NCBI GenBank assembly: GCA_004519485.1
Contig: CP038110.1
Location: 248,001 to 312,000 of the forward strand
Direction of reading: 5' to 3'
DNA from: Nannochloropsis oceanica
Lineage: Eukaryota; Sar; Eustigmatophyceae; Eustigmatales; Monodopsidaceae
Length of the DNA stretch: 64,000 nucleotides
Both the position numbers and the translations under genes were made by a program. Shown in pieces: positions 23,588 through 34,320 of this stretch (positions are counted from its first letter, which is position 1; every line of letters begins with the position of its first letter). The notes beneath the pieces are model-generated. The model was not told the DNA's origin. It searched no databases and saw nothing but the letters and a program-made list of their open reading frames with translations.

Positions 23588-25527
23588 GCTGTTCGTTTCG
23601 GATGTAGTGGTTTTGCGAATGGCTTGAGACGTGTGATCACAGAATAGTTGGCTCCTCTCTTTAACTCCGCTGGCCCATAATCACAAAACCTCCCTCGCTG
23701 TCTTGCTAACTGCAGCCGTATCACGATAACAACCCTCCATAGGCGCCCAGCACCACGAATAAGCTGCCATCGTGACCCTTTTAGTGCCGATTTGCCTGTG
23801 TCGATCGGACCTCCCCTCGTACGAGTACCCCCGACACAGCATGCGCGTATGTGCTGCCACGAACGATGTCTCCTTCGTTGTGATTCTGTCGCCAAGCCGT
23901 ATTCGTCCAAAATCTCCTTTACCAAACGTAAGATCGTCATGCTTGAGAACCTTTTGCACTCGCCTGCTCACCCAGTATACCGCAATTCTTGCCAGCGGGG
24001 GCCACCTCACCGTGGAAGAGTGCTCATCCTCTTCATATACGTAGGCGCGATTTAGCTGTCGGTCTCGGCGGGCCCGTGCGTTTGCCATGCCAAGAGGTAC
24101 TGTGATTGATAGAAGACGTCGTGCAGATGCCCATGGTGGTATTCTCAACTGTTGCTACGGGGCCTTTGGTCGGGTCTGAAAATATCACTTGGAAGATGCG
24201 TTGCACCTGTCCTTCGTAAACCATTTGGACAGTGGGACATATGCTTCCGCCGACTTCTGCTGCGGTGGTGGTAGTGGTGGTGAGCTTCGATGTGGTATCC
24301 AATGCGGGAGCATGTGACGAATACAGAAAAACTGAAATGAACATGGCAGAGGCGAATGAGAGTGAACCGAAAGAAGGGACGGTGGTAGCATTCGTTGCAT
24401 TAGTAGCAGTCGAAACGGCAGAAGGCAGATAAGAGAAAAGCAAATCAAGGTGATGGTGACGATAGTGTGTATGATAAAGAAAAGTGTCAGGCACCCATGT
24501 TTGAGTAAACACTCGAAAGGAATGTCTTGCTTGACCTTGCAGCAGCGCAACCATCAGCGCCACCATCACCTCCTCCCTCCTTCTACTTATCCCCCCCGGC
24601 AAATGAGAGGAAGCCCTCACTCAGGGTAGAGGACAACACTTTGGGGAAGTTCCTGGCATAAGATAGGCACCACCATGATGATTTTCGCCACCTTCCTCTA
24701 TCTCCTCATCCTCCGAGTCAAATAAGAACTACAACACCTCACTCGTGACCCCTCCCTTGATACGCCGTGCCGAATTGGAAGGCGTCGCCCTCGTCATATG
24801 CCTCCTCTTTCTGGGCAAATTTCTACACTGCTCTTTGTTCAACCGTGTCCTCCCGTATTATGTCAGGCAGTGATCTCGACATATGCCACTGACAAACGAA
24901 GCGAAGTGATCTCTCGTTTATGGCTTTATCATCTCGGCGTTCGTGAACGCCTTTAACGATCTGCCGGGTATTGGACTGTAGGCTAATATGCCACCAGCAT
25001 TATTTTGCGAGCTTGTTTCGGGTGGAATTGCCGGCGCGTTTTGTGGATGAGCTTATTAGTAAGAGATGGGGAAAAACGGGGAGGTTGAGGATGGGACCAC
25101 TACGACAAAATCCACTGCAGTCTTTGCCGGAATGATTACCGGAGCCTTATCCTTTCATTCATCCCTTCACAATCGGTCTCCAACAGCTGTATTGTGACCC
25201 TCGCCTGGAAACTTTTAATTCTACGGCTTGCTCCTCCTCGTTCTGGTTCTGCTCGGTATGTGCCTGGTCGTGGCCGCCCAGAGGTAGAATCTTTAATGGC
25301 TACTATCGGGGAGATGACATGTGCCCGAGACATCGACAAAAGCATGTGTAATAGTTCTATATCATGAAGGTGTGCATCAGAAATTTCTACCAGAAAATCA
25401 TTTTAAATCCCCAAAACCCCCTATTGCGGCCGCGCGGCGCGTTAGATGCGCTGTTACTCAAGCTTTGCCCCACCGCATGCTCCTGTGAACGTCATTTGTC
25501 CCTCACCTTTCCACCCATACAGCCATA
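23588..25527. other. 1.9-kb divergent gap with possible decayed coding remnants
   Basis: No intact gene supported. On the plus strand around 24760-25150 there are interrupted membrane-like stretches: ELEGVALVICLLFLGKFL, then GFIISAFVNAFNDLPGIG, ALFCELVSGGIAGAFCG and TAVFAGMITGALSF, separated by stops. This could be a dead host transporter-like gene. On the minus strand 24033-24620 is open but lacks an ATG at its head and has no recognised domain. Confidence 0.3.
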
Positions 25528-27951
25528 ATGGCGCGCCTTCTCCTGGCTGTTTTGCGGCCCCAGTTCAGGTTGCGGCGCCTTCACGGTCGTTCTTTCGTCC
25601 TTCACCGGGTCCTTCCAGTTGAAGTGGCCTTCCCTTCAATCTCCTCCTCGACCTCGACCTCGACCTCGACCTCGACCTCGTCCAGAGCCCAGAGGCAGTC
25701 GCCACGCCGTGGAATGATGACGATAGTACGAAGAGAGGAAGCGGGAAAAGGTGGTGGGAGCACAGATGGGACCAGTTCCAGCAGGCCCGGGCGTCGAAAA
25801 ATGCGGCCGCTCCCACCCCTGCCATCGTCGGAGTCGTCATCGAACAAAAAGGAGGCGACGGCCAGGACGTCAGCAAGCAGTCAAGACATCATTCTTTATG
25901 AAGAAGAGGATACAGAGGACTGGGCGGCATTTATGGAGGAGTACGATGCGCTGGGAGCAGAAGAAGGGGAGGTAGCAGCAGGGCTTGCCTCTCTTGGAAG
26001 TGAAGGTCCGCTGGTGGTGGAGGAGTATCGAGTGGAAGAGGACGCGGAAGGGGCCATGCGCATGGTGCAAAGCAATAAAGACAGGCAGCAGAATTATGGC
26101 AAAGATTCCGTGAAAGCCTTGTTGCGGGAAACCCGTAAGAACGGCGCTATGACGGAGGACGATTGGTTCGAGTTCTTGCGCCGGGCGGGGATAGAACGTG
26201 CAGGGGGAGGCAACGAACATCATGGCGCTTTCTCAGAGGACAGCGAGGATAGTGGAAAGAATAGGAAAGATCCCCCCCCCCTGCGACTTGGGCGACAGAC
26301 ACGCAAAGGCCCGCCTAAATTTGTGGACCGGATTAGTGTGGTAGTTTCAGGAGGCAAGGGTGGGAAGGGTTGTATTTCTTTTGAAACGATTGGTGCTGCC
26401 TCCAAGCGTCCCTCTGGCGGGCATGGAGGACGAGGAGGGAACGTGATTTTTGTGGCCGACCCACGCGTGCAGAGCTTGGAGATGGACCGCCATCACTTTC
26501 ATGGCAAGCCTGGAGGGACGGGCGATTCCAAGAACCAGCGCGGGGCCCGTGGTCGACACACGGTGGTGCGTGTACCGTGTGGGACGATTGTCAAGGAGGT
26601 CTTGCGGCGCTGTGCCAATGGGTGCAATGGCAACTATTATGAGCGCGTCCAAGTATGCGATCTGGACGAACCCCTCAGCTATTACACGGCGGCCACGGGC
26701 GGAAAGCCAGGGCTAGGCAACTCAATACAGGCAGGGCGCGTGCGCAAAACCTCAGCGGCTTCGGGGAATTTCCGCGCGCCCGGACATCAGGGCGAAGAGC
26801 GCTATTATGAACTGGAGCTCAAGACGATTGCCGACGTGGGGTTGGTTGGCTATCCGAATGCAGGAAAGTCGACGCTGCTGGGGGGACTCTCGATGGCGCA
26901 GCCTAAAGTGGCGGCTTACCCTTTCACGACGCTCCACCCGACGGTTGGTCGCGTGGAGTACACGGATGCGGCGAGTCTGACAGTGGCAGATTTACCCGGA
27001 TTGATTGAAGGGGCGCATGCCAATAAAGGGTTGGGGCATGAGTTTTTACGACACATTGAGCGAACTAAAGTGTTGTTGTATGTGCTTGATGGGATAGGTG
27101 GGGAAGGACGAGGGGTAGCGGCAGGGGTGGAGGACGGGAGTGTCGTGGAGGAGGCACCGGCCCATGTCTTGCGGAAATTGAAAGAGGAGCTGGAGCTGTA
27201 TTGTCCAGGGTTATCGCGGCGTCCGTCGTTGGTTTGGCTTAACAAAGCGGATCTGAACTCTGATTGGGTGCAAGAGGCCAAATCAGCCGTGGAGGCTGTG
27301 CTGAGAGAAGACGAAGTGGAAGTAGATGCTCGCAAAGACGCAGGTGACGTAGAAGGGGTCATGACTCGGGATTGGAAAGTACCACCTATTTTGTGGGGGA
27401 GTGCCTGCACTGGGGAACGCATTGGCGAGTTAGCACATGAGCTAAGGCGAGCGGTGGAACTTGTCGCACTTGAAGAGGAAAATGTAAGAGGGATCAATGG
27501 CCCGGGAAGCAATTGTAGTGGTAGTGGTAGTGGTAGTGATGGTGGAAGCCGTGCGACAAAAGGCTCGGGTGATAATGGTAATCATTATCGGCAGCAGCTG
27601 AGGCACGAGCAGCAGCAACAGCAACTACATCTGCCGCAGATGGGTGAGATCATGGTAGCGGTAGGTACCACAGAGGAAACTGCATCACTTCAAAGAGTGG
27701 AAGAGGATGCTGCTTACGCCGAGGGGATGTGCATCGCACATGCTTATTCCAAGGCCTTGGAAGAGTCTCAAGCACGCAACACTGAGTGGATTTCAGGAAT
27801 TCAGGGTGTCAGCGCAGCTGTCATTCGCGCTCGGCGCTACGCCGCGGGCCTTGCTGTCACATATCGCCAGAACTACTGGCTCACGGATGCGATTCACTCC
27901 GCCATGCAGGTGCAGCAGCCGAAAGGCGGCACCGGTGAGCCGACGAAATGA
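25528..27951 (+). CDS. obg: Obg-family GTPase, organellar
   Basis: 807 residues. Obg/CgtA proteins bind the large ribosomal subunit and act in ribosome assembly. The Gly-rich Obg fold begins about residue 262 (FVDRISVVVSGGKGGKGC, with GGHGGRGGNVIFVAD and GARGRHTVVRVPCGT). The G domain starts about 436: G1 GYPNAGKS (441-448), switch I FTTLHP, G3 DLPGLIEGA, G4 NKAD (572-575) and a G5-like GSA (about 629). A long N-terminal extension (about 260 residues) starts Arg-rich and hydrophobic (MARLLLAVLRPQFRLRRLHG), which looks mitochondrial rather than signal plus Phe; a (TCGACC)n run at about 25650-25685 encodes Ser-Thr repeats. A C-terminal tail of about 170 residues follows the G domain. Organelle choice is uncertain. 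Confidence 0.93.
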   Translation: MARLLLAVLRPQFRLRRLHGRSFVLHRVLPVEVAFPSISSSTSTSTSTSTSSRAQRQSPRRGMMTIVRREEAGKGGGSTDGTSSSRPGRRKMRPLPPLPSSESSSNKKEATARTSASSQDIILYEEEDTEDWAAFMEEYDALGAEEGEVAAGLASLGSEGPLVVEEYRVEEDAEGAMRMVQSNKDRQQNYGKDSVKALLRETRKNGAMTEDDWFEFLRRAGIERAGGGNEHHGAFSEDSEDSGKNRKDPPPLRLGRQTRKGPPKFVDRISVVVSGGKGGKGCISFETIGAASKRPSGGHGGRGGNVIFVADPRVQSLEMDRHHFHGKPGGTGDSKNQRGARGRHTVVRVPCGTIVKEVLRRCANGCNGNYYERVQVCDLDEPLSYYTAATGGKPGLGNSIQAGRVRKTSAASGNFRAPGHQGEERYYELELKTIADVGLVGYPNAGKSTLLGGLSMAQPKVAAYPFTTLHPTVGRVEYTDAASLTVADLPGLIEGAHANKGLGHEFLRHIERTKVLLYVLDGIGGEGRGVAAGVEDGSVVEEAPAHVLRKLKEELELYCPGLSRRPSLVWLNKADLNSDWVQEAKSAVEAVLREDEVEVDARKDAGDVEGVMTRDWKVPPILWGSACTGERIGELAHELRRAVELVALEEENVRGINGPGSNCSGSGSGSDGGSRATKGSGDNGNHYRQQLRHEQQQQQLHLPQMGEIMVAVGTTEETASLQRVEEDAAYAEGMCIAHAYSKALEESQARNTEWISGIQGVSAAVIRARRYAAGLAVTYRQNYWLTDAIHSAMQVQQPKGGTGEPTK

Positions 27952-30376
27952 ATAGTTAGGGACGCGTAGGTGTACCCATTAAAAAAAAAGAGGCAAAATT
28001 AGATGATTGGCAAGAGTTAAGGTGGATGCGTATGTGAGGACATGTTTTTCTCTTGTTCACTTTGGAGGGAGCGCTTGTACACTTTGATTTAGAAGAAACT
28101 TCCGCGAGGGTCCGGAGCTCTTTTTGGGTGGCTTGACTATTCTCAACTTGTTTCACATTCCGTGACTTAAGTCATCAACCAGTACTTTTTTTGGGTGTCC
28201 TTTGACCATTTGATAGGGCCCTTAAAATAGTTTCCGCTTTTGGATTGTTGCCTTCTTTCCTATCAAATTTAATAACAATACGTGATGGACAAGACAATGT
28301 TGTTTTAGAGAAGATCTTGGTTCGAGAAGTTTCATAACTTTTGCATTCATATCTTTGAATTTGTGTTGCGATGTTTTCACGCGCCATAATGGCACACGCG
28401 CATTGCGTTCCAAGTGCATTGGAATTGTTCGGGTCGTATGGATAATTTGTGTCTACGAATATGCTGCAATAGAACGATAGCTTTTTCCACAACCGAAACC
28501 CAAACGAAGTATCGTTCTCGCCATTGGTTTCCAGACAAATTACTCAACGTCTCTTTCTTATTCGCTGTAGTAATCCCAATCGTCTTCAAAAGCATCCTCC
28601 TAGATCGCGACGTGAACTTCCGGAACAAATATATGTTCCAGAGATCCAGAATCAGGAAAGCGGATCCTAGTCTGAGCATTGCCTCAATCAATCGTAGTGG
28701 TTTCCTATTTTCCTAAGTGCGACAAAGGTCATTTTGCGACACAGCGACGCTATCATCTGCAGCCGTACCACTTGGTTGCAAAAAAGCTCGATGATCGTAA
28801 AAAGTTTAAGGACATGACAGTCCATCGCTGAGGTTTAATATCAGAATAATACAATGAAGCCCCGGATCAATCACGCACAAATCTCTCACATAAAATTCAT
28901 TAAGGTAGGCTCCTGACATTTTGGCGAAGTTTTGGTATACTGCCTGTCGCTCTCTGTCCCGTGCACCTTCTACCTTCTACGGAGACATATTCTTAGTTTT
29001 TTTCCCATTTCCTTGTCGTCCTTGTCTAGGACGGCTTGAAATGTAGAACCGTAGCCATCACAGTCTGTACAAGACAGATTATCGGGCCTATAGCTACAGG
29101 TTCTCCCTCCTAATTGCGTTGACTCTGATCCATTCCTTAGCCGGCGGAGAGCTGTAGTGCTTCATCAATCGGCGTTTTCCTGACCTTTAAAATGAGGTGA
29201 GGGGCTGTGCTACTGGCAAATTATTATATTGGCGGTCCATGCTCGTACCTCCACTAAAAAGAAAACGCTGAAATGAAGGCGTAACAACGGCGATAGGAGT
29301 AGTGCTTGTAGGATTGTTTGTGTCGATGCCACGTAAGAAGAGGGGCTTATGATGATGATGATACTTCCGAGAAAGGCTCTCAGCATATTGGAACACTTCT
29401 GCTTCTGTTTCATAGCTGACATGGCAGCCGTCTTTCACGTTTTAAAATCGAACTCCCACGTGCTATGGTTGTCAGGTACACGACATTACAGGGAGCGCGC
29501 CCTGGTGGCTTGAGCAGTGTCCTCCCGACCCGTAACAGATCGACCTCGTCAACGACTCTAAATTTCGGACTGGCCACATGCTGTCCTTCACACGGCTCCC
29601 GGACCGGACCCAGGGGGCCAATCAGACAGATGTACACAAACGCTGTAGATACGATGCGTTTAGTAAGTGTGCGTGACGTGGGGATAGATGGTTTTATGAC
29701 AATATATAATGGGACGTGAGAGTGGCATATTTATCTAATGTCATGAAGATATACGTAGCAAGACCCTCATGCAGCCACGAAACACCGGCGGTGCCGCCCG
29801 TACTTTTGGGACCACAGTTTATTTACGTATGTGTTGAGGATGCGTGTGGATGCAGCTACATAAACGCAGTGATGGTTGACAATAATATATATCACGCTTC
29901 TCTGTGCTGAAGAGGGGGGCGGCCACACACCAAACACCACTTTCGCGCGAAGGATGGCAACTTTCACACATCGATGCATTTGTCGCGTCAATGTGCTGCC
30001 CCAGAGCACCTCTAGTCCTCCTCAAGACGAGCTTGATTAATCAATAATTGCGATCTGGTATCCGTTCTAGGCGTTAAACCTCCTCCCCCTCCTCTAGCCC
30101 TGTGCGGGCCTTCCCGGGACTTTGTTGGTGCAAAACCTGTTTAAAGTCGTAAAAAACTCATACAAGGCTCTCCTTCGTGCGGTATAAAGGTACACGATAA
30201 CTTTGGCTAGATGAAGGAGGCTTGAGAAAAAGAAGTAAGGCGTTTTCACATCGAGTGATGGTTTCTATTTTGCTCTGTTCCCAGGGCAAGTGCCATAAGA
30301 AGACCCTGTACACTACATTGCCGAGAAATTCTCCACTACTCTACACAGACAGGGACACCTCTTCAATTCAGTCGTC
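27952..30376. other. 2.4-kb AT-richer gap, no gene supported
   Basis: Base composition is more AT-rich than the gene-dense flanks. The most protein-like piece is on the minus strand, 28691-28377 (about 105 codons, including LRLGSAFLILDLWNIYLF), overlapping another frame at 28492-28175; neither shows a known domain and together they may be one decayed gene. A TATA-like tataaa at about 30183 lies some 190 bases before the next gene. Confidence 0.35.
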
Positions 30377-31612
30377 ATGTCGGCCGCTCCTACCTTTTCC
30401 TCGGCCCCCTCATCTCTCGCCTCCTCTCTCCTGAACATGATTTATGAAGTTGTTGTCCCTCCGTCAACCCCATCACGGACCCAAGATGCCAGTCCCCAAG
30501 CCCCTCCGAAGCAAACCGATACACACTTCTCGCCTATGACAGAAAAAGCGGTCAATGATTTCGTACGGGAATGGTATCCCCTAACGGTCAACGTGGTCAA
30601 TTGTGAGCTTCACGCAAAGCAAGCTGCCAGGGCAGCATCATCAGCAACAGCGTCAACTAGAAAGTCTGCGAGACAAGCCAGTCGCCCTGCTCCGACAAAT
30701 ATGCCATGGTGGACACAGATGAGGCACAAGATCGCCGCTTGCAGTGAGGACACAGACTCCGATGATGGAATCAGCAGCAGCAGCAGCGAGGTCCGGCATC
30801 GCACAGTGGGCGAGGTGGAAGTGCAAGTATACCGAAAAGTCCTGCCCCGCGCGGCCATCAACTTGCTCATGAAAGGCGAACAACCCTTGGCAAAGAACAC
30901 GAATAGCAGCATCAGCAGGTGTGTCTTGGAAGGATAGACGTGGAGTGAACGCGACGAATGACGGGGAAAAGAACGAGAGGCAGAGTTGATAGAAATCCCA
31001 TCGTACTCACAACTTACCACCCATATCTTCTTTCACAGCCGAAGCATGAGCAGCAGCATCCGTACTGCGCGAAACCCTTGGCCCGGGGTCAACTATCTCA
31101 TTCAAACGCTTTTTGAGTCCGAACATGCCACCCAAGTCAAGCATCCTTACATCGCTGAAATCTCCTCTCGGTGCGACAGCGGAGGCCCTCCCCAACGTCT
31201 CGATCTCCGCCTTACCTCTTCAGGGGTCCAATGCCTTTTGACGCCCACAGCTATTCTAGGAGTGGAAGCCATTATTTTCAGCCTGAAGGAAGCCCTCCAA
31301 TTTGCCGGGAAAGTGCAATGGGATACGCACCTTGTCCTCGTCTTGCCCGGAGCACCGGAACAGAAATTTCACGTCGACTCGTCGCGGTCGTGGTTTTATT
31401 TTACTCTTATTTTCCCCTTGTCCAAAGATCCACCAAAGGCAGGGAAGACGGAATTTTGGGACAAGAAGGACCAGCCGGTGGTGCCGGTGGAAAGAGGAGA
31501 CGTGCTTGTCTTTGATGGGCGGAGGAAGCATAGGGGATCTGCTAATGCGACGTCGAGGCATGTGAGGGTATTTTTGTATATTGCTGTGTATTCTGGGACT
31601 GATTGGAATTAG
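30377..31612 (+). CDS. 2-oxoglutarate/Fe(II)-type oxygenase-like protein
   Basis: Two exons, 30377-30918 and 31039-31612, joined in phase 2 (AG|gtgtgt ... ttcacag|C) to give 371 residues. The C-terminal half carries the iron-binding facial triad expected of 2OG oxygenases: His292-x-Asp294 in KFHVDSS and distal His345 in VFDGRRKHRGSA, followed by Arg in HVRVFLYIAV as a candidate 2OG salt bridge. A double-stranded beta-helix is suggested by SWFYFTLIFPLSK and ERGDVLVFDG. The first exon is Ser/Ala-rich with no clear domain and no leader. Substrate is unknown; related families include phytanoyl-CoA and prolyl hydroxylase-like enzymes. Confidence 0.75.
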
Positions 31613-31809
31613 AATGAAGAAGGTGGGAGAGGAAGTTTAAAGAGACAGGGCTGTCAACCATGAGGTAGACAGGTGTCTGCTCGCTAGGATGAACAAGTGA
31701 AAGACAAAAAAAGAATCTATGTATCATACATGTATAAAAATGAGACCGTTTTGAAAAATACAAGATGCAAAATCATATTTAATGTCAGATATTGCGATTA
31801 ATGTGCAGT

Positions 31810-31929
31810 TTGTATTCTTCTAAAAAATCATCTACTAGTAATGGGGATCCACAAAGCCCCACACTCCAGTTGTATTCTTCTAAAAAGTCATCTACTAGTA
31901 ATGGGGATCCACAAAGCCCCACACTCCAC
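31810..31929. repeat. Tandem 60-bp duplication at a gene 3' end
   Basis: Units 31810-31869 and 31870-31929 are identical except near the edges and one A/G change (aaaaaatcat versus aaaaagtcat). The inner unit contains the stop codon of the PH-domain gene; the outer unit lies in its 3' flank. Confidence 0.95.
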
Positions 31930-32524
31930 CTCCCAAGGTCCTCATCTCCACCCTTTTCCCCCCCTCCGCCCTGCGTTCTATCAACTTCCGCTGCAATAAG
32001 TTCCTTCCTTTTTTGTTGAGCGCGACGTGTTCTTTTTTTTCCACTGCATGTCCCAACCCTTCCTTGATGGCCCTCTGCTTTGCTTTGCGCAGCTCATGCA
32101 TCCATACGATGCGGGCGTCAGCGCTGTCCGCAGCGACCACGACCGCTTTGCTTAACGTAGAAATAAGGAAAGCGTACGGTAGTATCTCGTCCTCCAGCGC
32201 GCACACATTCATTCCCTCCAAGGCCAAAGGCGCTCCCTTTGGTTCACTAGACTCGGCCGACCCGAAGCGATAGAGGAAGCGGCCTACAATAACAAAATAG
32301 CGGGACTGCCAGCATGGCTTTAAAAGCCCACAACACCGCTCCCTCTTCTTGGAAAGCTGTCCCTGATAGCACGCTCCTGCACGACGGGCTTGCAGGACCG
32401 AAATACTGTCATTCAAGTCGTAAATACCCAGCGTTACCTGGTCCAGGATGACTCTTGACGTGGCATCATCGCCTGTGTCCGCAGGGAGAGGTTGATACGC
32501 CTGCAGCCCTAGCGTTTGGAACAT
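31895..32524 (-). CDS. PH-domain protein
   Basis: 209 residues, one exon. A pleckstrin-homology fold spans about residues 52-150: CYQGQLSKKRERCCGLLKPC, WQSRYFVIVGRFLYRF, then a variable middle and the closing C-terminal helix with the invariant Trp (ADARIVWMHELRKAKQRA). The rest is a short N-terminal region and a basic helical tail. PH domains bind phosphoinositides or proteins at membranes; the partner is unknown. Its ATG lies 194 bases from that of the divergent F-box/kelch gene, so they probably share a promoter. Confidence 0.75.
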   Translation of the reverse strand: MFQTLGLQAYQPLPADTGDDATSRVILDQVTLGIYDLNDSISVLQARRAGACYQGQLSKKRERCCGLLKPCWQSRYFVIVGRFLYRFGSAESSEPKGAPLALEGMNVCALEDEILPYAFLISTLSKAVVVAADSADARIVWMHELRKAKQRAIKEGLGHAVEKKEHVALNKKGRNLLQRKLIERRAEGGKRVEMRTLGGGVWGFVDPHY

Positions 32525-32718
32525 GGCGGCACTGAGGTAACAAAAGAATACTGCTTCCCCCTCCTATCGAATGTGTGCGTGTGATTGTAGGAAGGAGTGT
32601 ACGTGAATGGAAGATGACCGACAACCTCCCCTACCTGAAGCATAATCCATCTTACACATAAGCCCAGCGCACTTATCTCTGCTTTATTTCTCGTGCTCAA
32701 ATCACGCACAGACCGTAC

Positions 32719-34320
32719 ATGCAAGTATTTCCAGAGGTGACAGCGCCAGCCGTATCTAATAAAAGAGGCTGCGGCAATTCTGGTGGCAAGCCCAAGGACA
32801 ACTCCTCTTCCCAGAACGCTTCGTCTTGCATCTTGCGCATCTTCACGTCTTTGCCTCCTGACCTGCTACACTTGGCGCTCCCCTTTCTCGACGGTACTGC
32901 TCTTGGACGATGGGAACAGACATGCCAGGCAGCGTTGACCTTGGTAGTGCACAGAAATGAGGAGCTATGGCATGCGGCAGCAGCGCGAGAATATCAATGG
33001 TTCAACCCCGTCAAGCCCTCTTATCTTTCTTTCAAACAATTCTACGTCGCCTTGCGCAAAAGCTCCTGGCCCACGGAGCCGAGCATGAATACTGGTATTA
33101 TCGCTGATGAGGGTGTCCATCGGCCCGGCAAATTGTACGTAGTAGGAGGCTCCTCTGATCGCCCCATGCCCCTGCAGACGTGCGAATTCTTCAACGACTT
33201 GGGCGGAACCAAGAAACTACCCATGAAATCCCCCCCCCCCTTCTCTCTGTATCCCATCGCGCACTTGCACCAGAAACGATCCGCGCCGGGTGTGGCTCGG
33301 GATCATGAAGATGGAGTGTGGGCCGTCGGGGGATGGTCGGGGTCGGCTGCTTTGAATACCGTTGAAAGGCTGGGAGTGAACGTGAAGGAAATGATGACAA
33401 CAAAGTCGAGCGCAGATACGATTAATAGGACGCAGGATATGATCCCGAGGATGCAGACTTTGACCATAGTTCATAACGCGACGACAATGGTGACCAGTAG
33501 CAGCAGCAGCACGATCAGCGGCGGGAGCAGCAGCAACAGCAACGAACGAACAACTCCTCCGACCATCGCCACTACCCTCTGTCGACGCGAGGCACAGTGG
33601 AATAAAAAGCAAGAACTTCAGACTGCCCGTTGCTTTCTCGCTTCCATTACGGACCTTCAAGGCCGCTTGTATGCCCTGGGAGGAGGAGAGAGCATCTGGC
33701 AAGGCGCACGTGTTTTAAATACGACTGAAATTCTCGATGACCCCCTTGCCTCTGCCTGTGCCTGGCGAATGGGCCCCGCCATGATGGAAGCTCGTTGCGG
33801 CTTATCAGCGGCGTTGGACACGCATGGTCATATTTATGTTGCGGGAGGATATGGAGGTGGGACGCGGTATTCATCTTCGGTGGAAGTGCTTCGTGTGGGT
33901 GATGATTCGGAGGGGGCAACGCGCGGATGGCTAGCTGATGCGGTGCCACCGATGCAAGTGGCACGGACAGGGTTTGGCTTGGCATTCGGTCCGGATCGTG
34001 GTCTGGTGGCGGTGGGCGGGTCGCCAGACGGTTTGCACAGCCATCGGACAGCAGAGCGGTACGACGACCGGGAAGGCCGTTGGAGGTGGTTGCCGAGAAT
34101 GATGACGCCTCGCGGTTACTGCGCGGTGGCATTTGGGACGTCGGGGTTGCTCTATGTGGTGGGAGGAGAGGCGGGCGACGCGAACGAAAATGCCAGGAAT
34201 CCCGTGGTCGAAATTTTTGATCCACGGGCAGATCGGTGGCGGGCTTGGGTGGGGCCAGGGGATCCGGGGAAGGATGGGATGGACCGGGTAGATTTGGGGT
34301 TGGTCTGGGCGCTGGTGTGA
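32719..34320 (+). CDS. F-box/kelch-repeat protein
   Basis: 533 residues, one exon. An F-box lies at about residues 45-85 (LPPDLLHLALPFLDGTALGR, then CQAAL and LWHAAAAREYQW). Five or so kelch blades follow, recognisable from GLYVVGG-type strings: KLYVVGGSSDR (about 135), VWAVGGWSG (195), RLYALGGGESIW (318), HIYVAGGYGGG (373), LVAVGGSPDG and LLYVVGGEAGD (475). Such proteins are substrate adaptors of SCF ubiquitin ligases. A Ser/Thr/Asn-rich insert (about 225-285) interrupts two blades, and a run of ten C at about 33230 lies in the coding frame. Confidence 0.85.
   Translation: MQVFPEVTAPAVSNKRGCGNSGGKPKDNSSSQNASSCILRIFTSLPPDLLHLALPFLDGTALGRWEQTCQAALTLVVHRNEELWHAAAAREYQWFNPVKPSYLSFKQFYVALRKSSWPTEPSMNTGIIADEGVHRPGKLYVVGGSSDRPMPLQTCEFFNDLGGTKKLPMKSPPPFSLYPIAHLHQKRSAPGVARDHEDGVWAVGGWSGSAALNTVERLGVNVKEMMTTKSSADTINRTQDMIPRMQTLTIVHNATTMVTSSSSSTISGGSSSNSNERTTPPTIATTLCRREAQWNKKQELQTARCFLASITDLQGRLYALGGGESIWQGARVLNTTEILDDPLASACAWRMGPAMMEARCGLSAALDTHGHIYVAGGYGGGTRYSSSVEVLRVGDDSEGATRGWLADAVPPMQVARTGFGLAFGPDRGLVAVGGSPDGLHSHRTAERYDDREGRWRWLPRMMTPRGYCAVAFGTSGLLYVVGGEAGDANENARNPVVEIFDPRADRWRAWVGPGDPGKDGMDRVDLGLVWALV

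Noticed and set aside
28175-28691. Overlapping minus-strand frames as a transposase
   Set aside because: No catalytic motif, terminal repeat or recognisable domain could be found.
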